NCBI GenBank assembly: GCA_016931625.1
Contig: JAFGEK010000055.1
Coordinates: 1-46,524 of the forward strand
Length of the DNA stretch: 46,524 nt
Direction of reading: 5' to 3'
DNA from: Deltaproteobacteria bacterium
GTDB taxonomy: Bacteria; Myxococcota; XYA12-FULL-58-9; JAFGEK01
Below are positions 29,399-38,384 of the stretch, piece by piece (within the stretch, counting starts at the first letter, position 1; each line of letters starts with the position of its first letter). Under the pieces are notes generated by a model, which was given only the letters and a program-made list of their open reading frames with translations, had not been told where the DNA came from and made no database searches. Made by a program: the position numbers and the translations under genes.

Positions 29399-30772
29399 TT
29401 AGCGGCGTCGTCGTCGGTTTAGCAATCCAGCTAAGCACATTATTCCGGCAATTAAGGCACTTGAGCCACTGATAGCAGCGCAACCGCCTTTTTTAACACC
29501 ACTAACATCTAGCATAACCGATGCAGTTTGTGCTGAGCGGCCCATAGTATCACCATTGGGCAGTTCGGCAGTAACACTGACTACATAGCGGCCACGGGTG
29601 TCGGGTTTTAGGCGAATATTGTTTAATTCAGTACATACAAAGTTGTCACCTTCACCTTCGCCACGAACACAACTGGCAACTTGAGGGCTATTACCAAGAG
29701 TTGAGGCTATTGATTGAGCATTCTTTAATACTGCCTCACTCTCGCTGGGGGCTTCTGCCAAACGTGCGGTCCACTTATGCTGTACGCCTAAGCGATTAGT
29801 AATTAGGGTAATTGGAATATCATCGCCAGTTTCGAAGGTGCCATCTTTACGTTTTGAAACAGCGGTAAGCGCAATATTAAAGGCACCATCAGTATCTAAG
29901 CATTCAGCATCTGCTGCATGCGGATATTCGGCATAATAGCATTCTTCAGTGTCACATGATTGTGGAGCACCCTCTTCCCAGAGGCCATTATCACCCTTGC
30001 CGTCACGATCTAAATCGATTTGCGCAGCATTGGGTACATCTGGGCAGTTATCTTTATAGTTAAGTACGTCATCACCGTCACGATCTTCGTCGCAGGCATC
30101 ACCTTTGCCGTCACCATTACGATCATCAGTAGCATATCCACCAGGAAGTGGACCCATTGTTGGACAAGGATCTTCTAAATCATTAAGACCGTCTTGGTCA
30201 GCGTCATCAACACAGAGACCATTTTCGGGATTATCATCAGCACGTAGTGGGCAAGGGTCATCTGCATTATCTACGCCATCGCCATCAATATCTGGATCAC
30301 AAGCATTACCCACACCGTTACCATCAGTATCTTTTTGGGTAGGGTTATATACTAATTTGCAATTATCTGGTGCATCGTTTAGTACACCGTCACCATCAAT
30401 ATCATCGTCACACAGGTCACCTACACCATCGCCATCAGTATCTTTTTGATCTTCATTAATAATACTAACGCAATTATCACATGCGTCACCCACATCATCA
30501 CCGTCGCCATCGAGTCTATCGATATTTGACATAAATGGGCAATTATCAAAATTATCTTCGATGCCATCACCATCAAAGTCATCAGCAAATTGATAGCTTT
30601 GGCCACTATCAGTAAGATTAACTAAAAATGAGCCGCCACCACAGCCACAACCACCTCCTGATTGCTGCGGGGCACCACATTCTGTTGAGCCTATACACTC
30701 GATTGCCATTGCTGTCCCGCCCCACAATAAGGCGGCACAAAAACCTATGAACATATAGAACCGACGCTGCAT
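29399..30772 (-). CDS. Thrombospondin type 3 repeat protein with MYXO-CTERM-like tail
   Basis: This 457-residue exported protein has a strong AGGAGG upstream of its ATG. The signal peptide is about 1-23. A Gly/Cys-rich patch (GGGCGCGGG, about 41-49) precedes at least seven TSP3-type repeats (DFDGDGIEDNFDNCP, DTDGDGVGDLCD, DIDGDGVLNDAPDNC and so on, about 65-265). A beta-rich domain follows (about 290-425). The C-terminus has a Gly-Cys, a hydrophobic span and RRRRR (about 429-457). That Cys, membrane helix and Arg cluster is the MYXO-CTERM type of sorting signal, which marks proteins for surface display or processing in Myxococcota. It is the first gene of the minus-strand surface block. Confidence 0.8.
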   Translation of the reverse strand: MQRRFYMFIGFCAALLWGGTAMAIECIGSTECGAPQQSGGGCGCGGGSFLVNLTDSGQSYQFADDFDGDGIEDNFDNCPFMSNIDRLDGDGDDVGDACDNCVSIINEDQKDTDGDGVGDLCDDDIDGDGVLNDAPDNCKLVYNPTQKDTDGNGVGNACDPDIDGDGVDNADDPCPLRADDNPENGLCVDDADQDGLNDLEDPCPTMGPLPGGYATDDRNGDGKGDACDEDRDGDDVLNYKDNCPDVPNAAQIDLDRDGKGDNGLWEEGAPQSCDTEECYYAEYPHAADAECLDTDGAFNIALTAVSKRKDGTFETGDDIPITLITNRLGVQHKWTARLAEAPSESEAVLKNAQSIASTLGNSPQVASCVRGEGEGDNFVCTELNNIRLKPDTRGRYVVSVTAELPNGDTMGRSAQTASVMLDVSGVKKGGCAAISGSSALIAGIMCLAGLLNRRRRR

Positions 30773-31170
30773 TTGAATCCTCCTATGTCATCACTCTTAT
30801 TGGCTGCTGCAAGAGCAATAACAAAAACTTGTTTAGCTATCTTATCTCCAGTTAAGACTCTTTTCATCAAACGATTTTGTGTCGTAGTGATCTTTTATTG
30901 ATGATTTTATAAAAGAGACAGTTGATGTATTAAATAGTATGTCGCCGAACCATACGTAATTATGTAACATTATTATTTAGTTAGATATTATTAGTTCCGA
31001 TCCTGTCTTTTTTAGCGAGACAAATGTTTTTTTACATAAGTACTTTTATTCATAAATGATTGATAAAATTTGAAGGTTATTATTTTATATAGGGGCGCTG
31101 CTTTTCGTGCCTGACAAAGCGCCCCTACATATCGTTGCCAGATATACCAAAGGTCTGCTATGCGCATGCA
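30773..31170. other. Divergent intergenic region with a perfect GC-rich hairpin
   Basis: This A/T-rich region separates the TSP3 gene (-) from the LolA-like gene (+). It contains a perfect 10-bp inverted repeat, TAGGGGCGCT (31090-31099) and AGCGCCCCTA (31118-31127), with an 18-nt loop. No T-run follows on either strand, so it does not look like a simple terminator. It may be a small repeat, an operator or a 5'-UTR structure for the downstream gene. I saw no RNA gene. Confidence 0.4.
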
Positions 31171-31941
31171 ATGTTTGCTACAAATACAAGATTTACCACT
31201 TTTGCTAAGGCATTAGTTGTTAGTGTTTCTTGTCTAGCGACAGTAAATATTAATTCTGCTTTGGCATTTACCCCGACAGCATATTTTTTATTACAACAAT
31301 TAGCACAAAAACGTCAGAGTCTTAATGCTCGCGATATTAGCGCACAGTTTCGTACAGAGATAGCCGGTGTCGATGTACCCATCGAAGAATATTTATATCT
31401 AAAGTATCCAGAACGTATGCGTTTAATTTCGCAATATGACCATGGTGAAGTTATTTATATTGAGCGTGAAGGCAAGCGGGTGATGCAAACAGAACAACAA
31501 GTTAAGAAACTTACTAATGCTATTGATTTAACCGCATCATTATTAGTTGCTGCTGGCAAAGATATTGATCAAAAAGCCGTGCGTATGCTCAAAGCGCTAA
31601 AAGCCGCAGGTATTGATACTTCAATAGTTGCCTATGGTCATTTAGATGATACTATTGCCTATGTTATTGGGGCACGACCTTTTGAAACTGACAAACCGCA
31701 AGTATGGCTTAATCAAGATACTCTGCAATTATTAAAGACCATAATTATTGATAAAGAAAAACCCAAAGCTGTGGTTGAAATGCGTTTTCTTGATTATGGT
31801 TCGCCTACTGGTGGCGATTTTCTTCCAGCGGTAATTGAAGTTTATCGTGATGGCAAATTGGTACGGCGTGCCGAACTTTCAAGCTTAGCGATTAATCGTT
31901 CATTACCAGAGACACTTTTTGATTTGCCGCGTTTGCGCTAA
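31171..31941 (+). CDS. Exported LolA-like protein
   Basis: I choose the ATG at 31171 (256 residues), which begins a good signal peptide (about 1-32, ending SALA). The frame is open back to a TTG at 31135, with no better ribosome-binding site. The mature sequence (ISAQFRTEIAGVDVPIEEYLYLKYPERMRLIS, split by conserved Tyr/Pro positions, then WLNQDTLQLLKTIII) resembles the beta-sheet half-barrel of LolA-type carriers and outer-membrane lipoprotein-sorting proteins. Lipid binding in the periplasm is the likely role, but the match is distant. Its stop codon directly abuts the priA start codon, so the two are probably co-transcribed. Confidence 0.6.
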   Translation: MFATNTRFTTFAKALVVSVSCLATVNINSALAFTPTAYFLLQQLAQKRQSLNARDISAQFRTEIAGVDVPIEEYLYLKYPERMRLISQYDHGEVIYIEREGKRVMQTEQQVKKLTNAIDLTASLLVAAGKDIDQKAVRMLKALKAAGIDTSIVAYGHLDDTIAYVIGARPFETDKPQVWLNQDTLQLLKTIIIDKEKPKAVVEMRFLDYGSPTGGDFLPAVIEVYRDGKLVRRAELSSLAINRSLPETLFDLPRLR

Positions 31942-34218
31942 ATGACTGCGCCAATTGAGTCTCCTACCAAAAACGAAGTAATAGTTAGAGTGGTACTTAA
32001 TGAGCCTGTACCATTGTTAGACTATCGCGTTCCTTCACATCTACAAGAACAGGTACGCAAAGGTATTGCCATACTTGTGCCACTGCGGCGTCGGCGTACC
32101 GGGGCTTATGTAACTGAAGTACGTTATGGTAATGCACCAGCTGGAATAACTTTAAAAGATATTGAAGGCATAGATCCTGAGCGTCCGGCTTTGCCAGAAT
32201 CACTTATTGATTTAATATTATTTGCGGCAAAGTATTACATTGTAAGTGCAGGTGAGATGTTAGCTTGCGCTTTGCCTTCAATGGCACGCTTAGCTGCGCC
32301 AACTTATCGTATTACCAAAAAAGGACGTGAGGCCATTAATCAAGTCAAGTCAGACTCAATATTAAAGTCTATTCTTGATATTGCTGCTTCAGTTCGTAAT
32401 GGTTTTACCGTAGTTGCCTTAGAACGTCGTCTTGGTTTAAGTCGTCGTTTGGCAGCTCGTGAGTTAAAACATGCCACTAAGGAAGGTTTACTTTATATTA
32501 GAAGCAGGCGAACTCGTCGTCTAGCACTAACCCAAGAAGTTACTCCCACTATATTACTTTCTACAGAAAATATTAAAGACGTCATCCCCGCGAAAGCGGG
32601 GATCCAGAATCTAACTAATGCCCAAGCCGAGGCTACTGCAAAAATAACTCAAGCAATTGATAAAGGTAAGTTTCAAGCAATACTACTTGAAGGAGTTACT
32701 AGTAGCGGTAAAACCGAAGTATATATGCAGGCTATCGCTCACGCCTTAGCAGCAGGTAAAACTGCACTAGTGTTAGTGCCTGAGATTGCTTTAACTCCGC
32801 AATTAGGCCAAGCGTTTATCAATCGTTTTGGTGATCGCGTAGCAATTGTTCATTCAGGCTTAACGGTTTCCCAGCGTCGTGATCAATGGGAACGAATTGC
32901 TAATAATGAAGCTTGTATTGGCTTAGGTGCACGAAGTGCGATTTTTTTACCTTTTATCAATATTGGGGTGCTGGTAGTTGACGAAGAACATGAAGCTACT
33001 TTCAAACAAGAAGAAACCCCTCGTTATAATGCCCGTGATTTAGCGGTAGTGCGTGCAAAACATGAAAATGCCGTAGTAATATTAGGTTCAGCGACGCCTT
33101 CACTTGAATCAAGAGCTAATGCAAATCATAGTCGCTATCAGCATTTATTACTTTCTGAGCGAGTACATCGCCGTCCTATGCCCGAAATTGAAAGAATAAA
33201 TTTGCAAACTGCGCCAAAGATTGGTGAGGGTTTGCTTACTGAGCGGATGGCCCGTGCTCTTGAGCGAGTGCTAACTAGCGGTGAACAAGCTATTTTATAT
33301 CTAAATCGCCGTGGTTTTGCTCCTTATGTTTATTGTCGTGATTGTGGCTATGCATATCGTTGTGTTGACTGTGATGTAGCCCTAACTTTGCATCGCGCTA
33401 AAGATTTGTTGATTTGTCATCATTGTGGCTATCAAGAAATGACCCCTGATGAATGCAAAAAGTGCAATGGCAATCGTTTAGTTAGCTCAGGGGCAGGTTT
33501 AGAAAAGCTTGATATCGAATTAAAAGAATTTTTTGGCTCAATAAAACTAGCACGTCTTGATCGCGATAGCATACGTACTCGCAAACAATTGCTTGAGCAA
33601 CTACAACTTTTTCGCAGTGGCGAGGCTAAGATATTATTGGGCACCCAAATGGTCACCAAGGGGCACGATTTTCCGGGGGTTACCTTAGTTGGGGTAATTC
33701 AAGCTGATAATAGTCTAAATTTTCCGGATTTTCGTGCTGCAGAGCGTACCTTTCAATTATTAACTCAAGTAGCTGGCCGCGCTGGTCGAGGTGATAAAAC
33801 AGGAATTGTTATTGTTCAGGGCTATGACATTAATCACTACGCCATCGAAACTGCAACTCGTTATGATTATATGGGTTTTGTTGAGCGAGAATTAGCACAC
33901 CGGCGAGAAATGAATTATCCCCCTTTCAGCCATTTGGCGCTATTACGTTTAGAAGGGACAAATGAAAGTCAGACGCAGATCGCGGCTAGTACTGCTTGCG
34001 AAGAATTGCAGGCACGGATGCGTGGCTGTGTAGAAGCAAATGAGGTATCAATATTAGGCCCAGCACCAGCGCCAATTACGCGTTTGCGTGGTAGATGGCG
34101 TTGGCAAATATTAATCAAAGCAGCTTCAAGGGTGGCGCTTCGTAAAGTGATTGCACCAGTTAAAATATCAGATAGTGTCAGGCAAATTCTTGATGTTGAT
34201 CCATACAGCATGTTGTAA
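31942..34218 (+). CDS. priA: Primosomal protein N' (PriA replication-restart helicase)
   Basis: This 758-residue 3'-5' helicase reloads the replisome at stalled forks. The N-terminal DNA-binding domain (about 10-110) has VLVPLRRRRTGAYVTEV-like spacing. The helicase core has Walker A (GVTSSGKTEVY, starting near 251), Walker B VVDEEHEAT (about 346) and LGSATPSLESR. Eight Cys residues of the zinc module (CRDCGYAYRCVDC, then CHHCGYQEMTPDECKKC; about 465-505) are intact, and the AGRAGRG motif is near 612. Residues 214-222 (VIPAKAGIQ) are encoded by a REP-like palindrome inserted in frame in the linker before the helicase core. The ATG follows the upstream stop codon with no gap, indicating translational coupling. 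Confidence 0.96.
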   Translation: MTAPIESPTKNEVIVRVVLNEPVPLLDYRVPSHLQEQVRKGIAILVPLRRRRTGAYVTEVRYGNAPAGITLKDIEGIDPERPALPESLIDLILFAAKYYIVSAGEMLACALPSMARLAAPTYRITKKGREAINQVKSDSILKSILDIAASVRNGFTVVALERRLGLSRRLAARELKHATKEGLLYIRSRRTRRLALTQEVTPTILLSTENIKDVIPAKAGIQNLTNAQAEATAKITQAIDKGKFQAILLEGVTSSGKTEVYMQAIAHALAAGKTALVLVPEIALTPQLGQAFINRFGDRVAIVHSGLTVSQRRDQWERIANNEACIGLGARSAIFLPFINIGVLVVDEEHEATFKQEETPRYNARDLAVVRAKHENAVVILGSATPSLESRANANHSRYQHLLLSERVHRRPMPEIERINLQTAPKIGEGLLTERMARALERVLTSGEQAILYLNRRGFAPYVYCRDCGYAYRCVDCDVALTLHRAKDLLICHHCGYQEMTPDECKKCNGNRLVSSGAGLEKLDIELKEFFGSIKLARLDRDSIRTRKQLLEQLQLFRSGEAKILLGTQMVTKGHDFPGVTLVGVIQADNSLNFPDFRAAERTFQLLTQVAGRAGRGDKTGIVIVQGYDINHYAIETATRYDYMGFVERELAHRREMNYPPFSHLALLRLEGTNESQTQIAASTACEELQARMRGCVEANEVSILGPAPAPITRLRGRWRWQILIKAASRVALRKVIAPVKISDSVRQILDVDPYSML
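32581..32610 (+). repeat. REP-like palindrome read in frame inside priA
   Basis: ATCCCCGC (32584-32591) and GCGGGGAT (32596-32603) form a perfect 8-bp stem around a GAAA loop, flanked by GTC and CCAGAAT. The unit GTCATCCCCGCGAAAGCGGGGATCC, here split by the stem description, is a widespread extragenic palindrome type in proteobacteria, and its translation VIPAKAGIQ is characteristic. Here it sits inside a coding frame without stops. Confidence 0.75.
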
Positions 34219-34262
34219 TTATAAAAATATGGAATTTTAATTTTTTTTAAGTATAGGTTTTT

Positions 34263-36716
34263 ATGACGAAACCGATTTTAATAGTTGATGACGCTCAAAA
34301 CAGCCTAGCTGAGCTGGCCTCGATAATTGCGGCCAAAGGCTATCAAGCTATGGTAGTGCCAGCTAATGCGGTGGCGGTTGTCCACTTTGCCGAGCAAAAA
34401 CCAGAGCTTGTTTTTGTAAGCTTAGGTTTGCCAGAGCCATTAGTGATTTGTGAAGGTATTCGTTCGGATCCTGATGGTGCAATTGTTCCCATAATTTTAA
34501 TCGGTAGCAATCATGCTGAAGTTAATTCACCTGCAGATGCGTTAAATCAAGGCGCTGATTATTATTTTTCTTTGCCCATAGATGACACCAAGGTTATTGC
34601 TAAAATTGCAACTTACATTGGTCCGGGTGAAGCATTTGCGCAAGAGGTAATCAAACTATCAGTAACAGGGGCAATAGCAGGAGCAACAGCAGGGGAATCA
34701 AACGAGAGTACTATTAACAATATTAATGCACCTCAAATAGAAGCTTCGGTTTTAAATAACGCACCAATTTCAGCGCCTACTGAGGCAGATCCGCCGTTGA
34801 GTGGTGTGATAACTCAAAGTGAATTAGCAGTAACAAGTAATTTACCAAAGATTGTTTCTGATGATTTAGCCTCAACTGCTAAGGCATCTTTGAAAATGTC
34901 GAATGCCGCCGATGCATTGCTGGCAGTTATTGCTGAAAAAGAAGCGGATTTTTTAAGAAGTGATGATAATAGTGAGGCCACTAATTACGATGTTGAAGCT
35001 GCTCGTCGTGCTGAAAATGAAGCATGGCGGCGTACTGAACAAGAGCTACGTTTAGACACGTCATTACCAACACCACAAAACTATGACGAAGCGCGTCGTC
35101 AAGCTGAAGCACAAGCACGCCGTCGTATTGAAGAAGAGGCGCGTCGACAAGCTGAACAAGACGCTCGTCAGCAAGCTGAAGCACAAGCCCGTCGTCGTGT
35201 TGAAGAAGATGCCCGTCGTCGTGTTGAAGAAGAAGCACGCCGTCGTATTGAAGAAGAAGCGCGTCGCCAAGCCGAAGAAGATGCTCGCCATAAGGCTGAA
35301 GAAGATGCCCGTATGCGAGTAGAAGCCGAATCTCGTGAGCGTATCGATGATGATATTCGTAAAAAGATTGAAGAAGAGACACGTCTTAGACTTGAACAAG
35401 AAATGCACAGCCGTATTGAAGAGGAGACTCGCAAACATATTGAAGTAGAAACGCGGCGTAAACTTGAGCAGGAGTTAAGGCATCGCACTCAATCAATGGA
35501 GAGTAAAGAGGCTGAAATTCGTCGACAGGTTGAATTAGAACTTCGTCGCGAAATGGGTTTACCAGCACCTGCGGAAAATACTGTGACAAGCAGCCAGCTT
35601 GATACTACTTTTGCAGCGAATCATGACCCAGCAAAACCAGAAGTAAGACCGGTAAAAGATGTAGCTAAAGCAGCAGGTATAATTGCAGCTGATCCCAGCG
35701 AAGGTTTAATCGAATCAACTAATGATATCGCGATGTTGATGTACTCGTTTTATACGCAAAAAATAAGCGGTCGCGTAGATTTTACTTCCCAATCTCGCCA
35801 GAAAACGGTGTTTTTTGAAAAAGGTATACCGGTAGATGCATATTCTAGTCAGGTATATGATCGTATTGAAGAATACCTTTTACGCGAGGGCCGTATTACT
35901 CGTGCTCAATATCAAGATGTGCGAGTTAAATCACTGCGAGGTCCACGGCGGGTGGCGGCTTATCTTGCCAGTGAAGGTTATTTAAAACCTGATGAATTAT
36001 TTGTGGCAGTTCGTGGTCATCTGCAAGAAACTTTATATGGCTTATTTGAATGGGAAGAAGGCGAGTATCACTATTTTGTTGAGCGTGTGGCACCTGAGGA
36101 TAAAGTTGCCTTAGATTCTGATCCGCGCGTAATTATTGCCGAGGGGGTTCGACGTAAATATCTCTTGCCACGGATGATGACTCGGGTTGGTGGGCCAAGC
36201 TCCATAGTGGTGGTACGAGGAAATAAGGCAGATTTAGAGTCATTAAATTTAGCTAGCGAAGAATTGAGTGTGGTTCGTTTGCTTGATGGCACTCGTAGTT
36301 TAGAAGATGCAATATTTAGTAGCGGTATTGAAGCACTACGTGTTTATCATGCTGTAGTTATTTTAGTGACCATGTCATTAGCTGAAGTTACTGTACGTGG
36401 GATTGAAGGAATTAGTAAAGACGGCGCTAGTGGTGCTGATGCTATTGATCGTGCCCGTATTAGCGATAAGCTTGAACAAGTTAGAAACGATGATTATTTC
36501 AAAATACTTGGGGTAACTCGAAGTGCTACTACTTTTGAAATTGACCGCGCTTATGAACGCATTTCTGGTGAATTTCAACCGCAGCGTTTCTCTAGCAAAA
36601 TTCAAGAAGATATGTACGACGAATTATTTGAAATTGAACAAGTATTGCGTGAAGCTCGCCAGGTATTACGCGATGAAAAAGTACGCGAGAGGTATGATAA
36701 ACATATACCAATTTAA
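34263..36716 (+). CDS. Pseudo-receiver / octad-repeat helix / DUF4388 / degenerate J-domain protein
   Basis: This 817-residue protein is built from four parts. A receiver-like domain (1-120) keeps Asp9-Asp10 but has Ser53 in place of the phosphoacceptor Asp and Leu104 at the conserved Lys, so it probably cannot be phosphorylated. A low-complexity segment (about 120-275) leads into a highly charged helix of seventeen 8-residue units (277-412) of the type ARRRVEEE. A DUF4388 (PATAN-like) region (about 480-620) contains GRVDFTSQSRQKTVFFEKGIPVDA. The C-terminus (about 743-815; DDYFKILGV...REARQVLRDEKVRERYD) is a J domain lacking the HPD motif. Such fusions are typical of Myxococcota signalling or motility proteins. 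It is probably a cytoplasmic scaffold. Confidence 0.8.
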   Translation: MTKPILIVDDAQNSLAELASIIAAKGYQAMVVPANAVAVVHFAEQKPELVFVSLGLPEPLVICEGIRSDPDGAIVPIILIGSNHAEVNSPADALNQGADYYFSLPIDDTKVIAKIATYIGPGEAFAQEVIKLSVTGAIAGATAGESNESTINNINAPQIEASVLNNAPISAPTEADPPLSGVITQSELAVTSNLPKIVSDDLASTAKASLKMSNAADALLAVIAEKEADFLRSDDNSEATNYDVEAARRAENEAWRRTEQELRLDTSLPTPQNYDEARRQAEAQARRRIEEEARRQAEQDARQQAEAQARRRVEEDARRRVEEEARRRIEEEARRQAEEDARHKAEEDARMRVEAESRERIDDDIRKKIEEETRLRLEQEMHSRIEEETRKHIEVETRRKLEQELRHRTQSMESKEAEIRRQVELELRREMGLPAPAENTVTSSQLDTTFAANHDPAKPEVRPVKDVAKAAGIIAADPSEGLIESTNDIAMLMYSFYTQKISGRVDFTSQSRQKTVFFEKGIPVDAYSSQVYDRIEEYLLREGRITRAQYQDVRVKSLRGPRRVAAYLASEGYLKPDELFVAVRGHLQETLYGLFEWEEGEYHYFVERVAPEDKVALDSDPRVIIAEGVRRKYLLPRMMTRVGGPSSIVVVRGNKADLESLNLASEELSVVRLLDGTRSLEDAIFSSGIEALRVYHAVVILVTMSLAEVTVRGIEGISKDGASGADAIDRARISDKLEQVRNDDYFKILGVTRSATTFEIDRAYERISGEFQPQRFSSKIQEDMYDELFEIEQVLREARQVLRDEKVRERYDKHIPI
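35091..35498 (+). repeat. 24-bp (8-residue) tandem repeat array
   Basis: Seventeen consecutive 24-bp units encode octads such as ARRQAEAQ, ARRRIEEE, ARRRVEED, ARRQAEED and IRKKIEEE. The first ten are nearly identical and later ones diverge. The Arg/Glu pattern with period 8 rather than 7 suggests a single alpha helix or an unusual coiled coil. Confidence 0.85.
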
Positions 36717-36729
36717 CATGCTAAAATTG

Positions 36730-37548
36730 TCAATTATTGTGTTGTCGCACCGAACGTCCAAACATTAGTGATAATAAAAAGACTACAAATAAAGCTAATA
36801 CAATAGTTGCTCCAGAAGGAGTATTGAGTGCATAACTACTCCATAATCCGAAGCTAACACAAATAATCGTAATCCCAATTGCTATTAACATCATAGTCAG
36901 TAAATGACGTGCCAGAGGCCGAGCAGTGGCCGCCGGTAAAATTAGTAAAGCACTAACTAAAATTAACCCTACGACTCTAACTGCAATAACAACAGTAAGA
37001 GCAATGGCAGTTAACAAACCATAATGAAGCAAACGTACTGGTAATCCAGATGCTTCTGCCATTACTGGGTCAAAAGTAAATGAGCTTATTTCTTTAAAAA
37101 AGATAACTATAAAACCTAACACCACAATAGCAACAATTGCTGCTGCCGTAACATCATGATTATCAGTGGCTAAGAGATTGCCAAAGAGATAACCGAAAAT
37201 ATCTACAGAGTAATTACGGCGTAGAGCTAAAATCAATACTCCTAACGCCATAGAAGCCACTAGAAAAATACCGATAGCGCTATCAGCAGATACTCTACTA
37301 CCACGACTAGTAAGTCCAATAAGATAGGCGGTCGTCAGGCAAAAAATAATAGTAGTAAAAGTAATGGACGATTGCCCCAATAACAAACCAATAGCTACCC
37401 CACCAAAGGCGGCATGAGATATCCCTTCGCCAATAAAAGCCCAACGCTTTAGTACAATAAATACTGACAATACGGCACAGAGCAAACCAACAATAAGCCC
37501 GATTATTAGAGCTCGTTGCATAAATGCATATGAAAAAGCGGTTAGCAT
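36730..37548 (-). CDS. znuB: Zinc/manganese ABC transporter, permease subunit
   Basis: This 272-residue integral membrane protein of the ABC-3 (ZnuB/TroC/MntB) family has about eight spans. Family motifs include LKRWAFIGEGISHAAFGGVAIGLLLG, split around the conserved E-x-ISHA, and LLILPAATARPLARHLL. It is the last gene of the znuA-znuC-znuB operon, 14 bp after znuC. With the His-rich binding protein next door, zinc is the likeliest substrate; manganese cannot be excluded. The stop codon faces that of the DUF4388 gene across 13 bp. Confidence 0.92.
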   Translation of the reverse strand: MLTAFSYAFMQRALIIGLIVGLLCAVLSVFIVLKRWAFIGEGISHAAFGGVAIGLLLGQSSITFTTIIFCLTTAYLIGLTSRGSRVSADSAIGIFLVASMALGVLILALRRNYSVDIFGYLFGNLLATDNHDVTAAAIVAIVVLGFIVIFFKEISSFTFDPVMAEASGLPVRLLHYGLLTAIALTVVIAVRVVGLILVSALLILPAATARPLARHLLTMMLIAIGITIICVSFGLWSSYALNTPSGATIVLALFVVFLLSLMFGRSVRQHNN

Positions 37549-37562
37549 TATTGCTCCATTTT

Positions 37563-38384
37563 TTAAGTATCTTTTGGTGGTGCGCTAGTGGTTGCTGAAT
37601 TATTTTGTGATGTTGGTTCGTGTGTTTTTAAAACTCGATGTGGCACATCTCCATGTATACAAAGTTCGAGATGGGGGCCAAATAATTCATACAGCGTTTG
37701 ATGATTTAGCTGTTTAGGTGAATCGTGTTGATACATAAGTCGATTAAGGCAAGCGACATTAGTACAATGTTGAGAAACCGCACTAAGATCATGCGATGAC
37801 ATAATCAGCGAGATACCAAATTGTTGTTTAAGTTTAGCTAAAAGTTCATAGAACGAAGCTTGTGCCGCTTGATCAATGCCAGTAGTTGGTTCGTCGAGTA
37901 AAAGTAATTTTGGTTGAGTAGCTAAGGCACGAGCGATCAAAACTCGCTGGCGTTGGCCACCAGACAAATCACTAAAAGAACGATGCCTATAATGAATCAT
38001 AGCCACTTCGGTTAACATAGCAGCAGCAACATCACGATCTTCAGCGGTAAGCGAATGAAATAATCCCCTTGTAGGTATGCGCCCCATTAATACAACATCT
38101 AAGGTTGTTGCAGGGAAACCAATAGTACTGGTGTTTCCTTGTGGAACATAGGCAACTAATTGGCGTTTGTTTCCAAGTTTTAAAGGATTAGTACCAAATA
38201 TTTTTATTTCACCACTCCATCCTCGAATTAGGCCAAGCATAATTCTCAAAAGAGTAGTTTTGCCGCCGCCATTAGGACCAATAAGTCCGACAAATTCATT
38301 TTCTTCAATTTGTAAGCTGACGTTTTCGAGAATTAATTGTCCCGCGATTGCATAATTTAAACCACTAATTTCAACAGGTTTCAC
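37563..38384 (-). CDS. znuC: Zinc/manganese ABC transporter, ATP-binding subunit
   Basis: This 273-residue ATPase has Walker A GPNGGGKTT (36-44), the signature LSGGQRQRVLIARAL and Walker B LLLLDEPTTGID, then SSHDLS as the His switch. These are the hallmarks of the metal-uptake ABC family. The start is GTG, overlapping the end of znuA by 4 bp (GTGA), so translation is coupled. A C-terminal tail beyond residue 230, with CIHGDVPHRVLKTHEPTSQ, is slightly longer than usual and rich in polar residues. Confidence 0.93.
   Translation of the reverse strand: MKPVEISGLNYAIAGQLILENVSLQIEENEFVGLIGPNGGGKTTLLRIMLGLIRGWSGEIKIFGTNPLKLGNKRQLVAYVPQGNTSTIGFPATTLDVVLMGRIPTRGLFHSLTAEDRDVAAAMLTEVAMIHYRHRSFSDLSGGQRQRVLIARALATQPKLLLLDEPTTGIDQAAQASFYELLAKLKQQFGISLIMSSHDLSAVSQHCTNVACLNRLMYQHDSPKQLNHQTLYELFGPHLELCIHGDVPHRVLKTHEPTSQNNSATTSAPPKDT

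Noticed and set aside
35064-35488. Long antisense frames across the octad repeats
   Set aside because: The repetitive codon pattern leaves other frames open; no coding signal.
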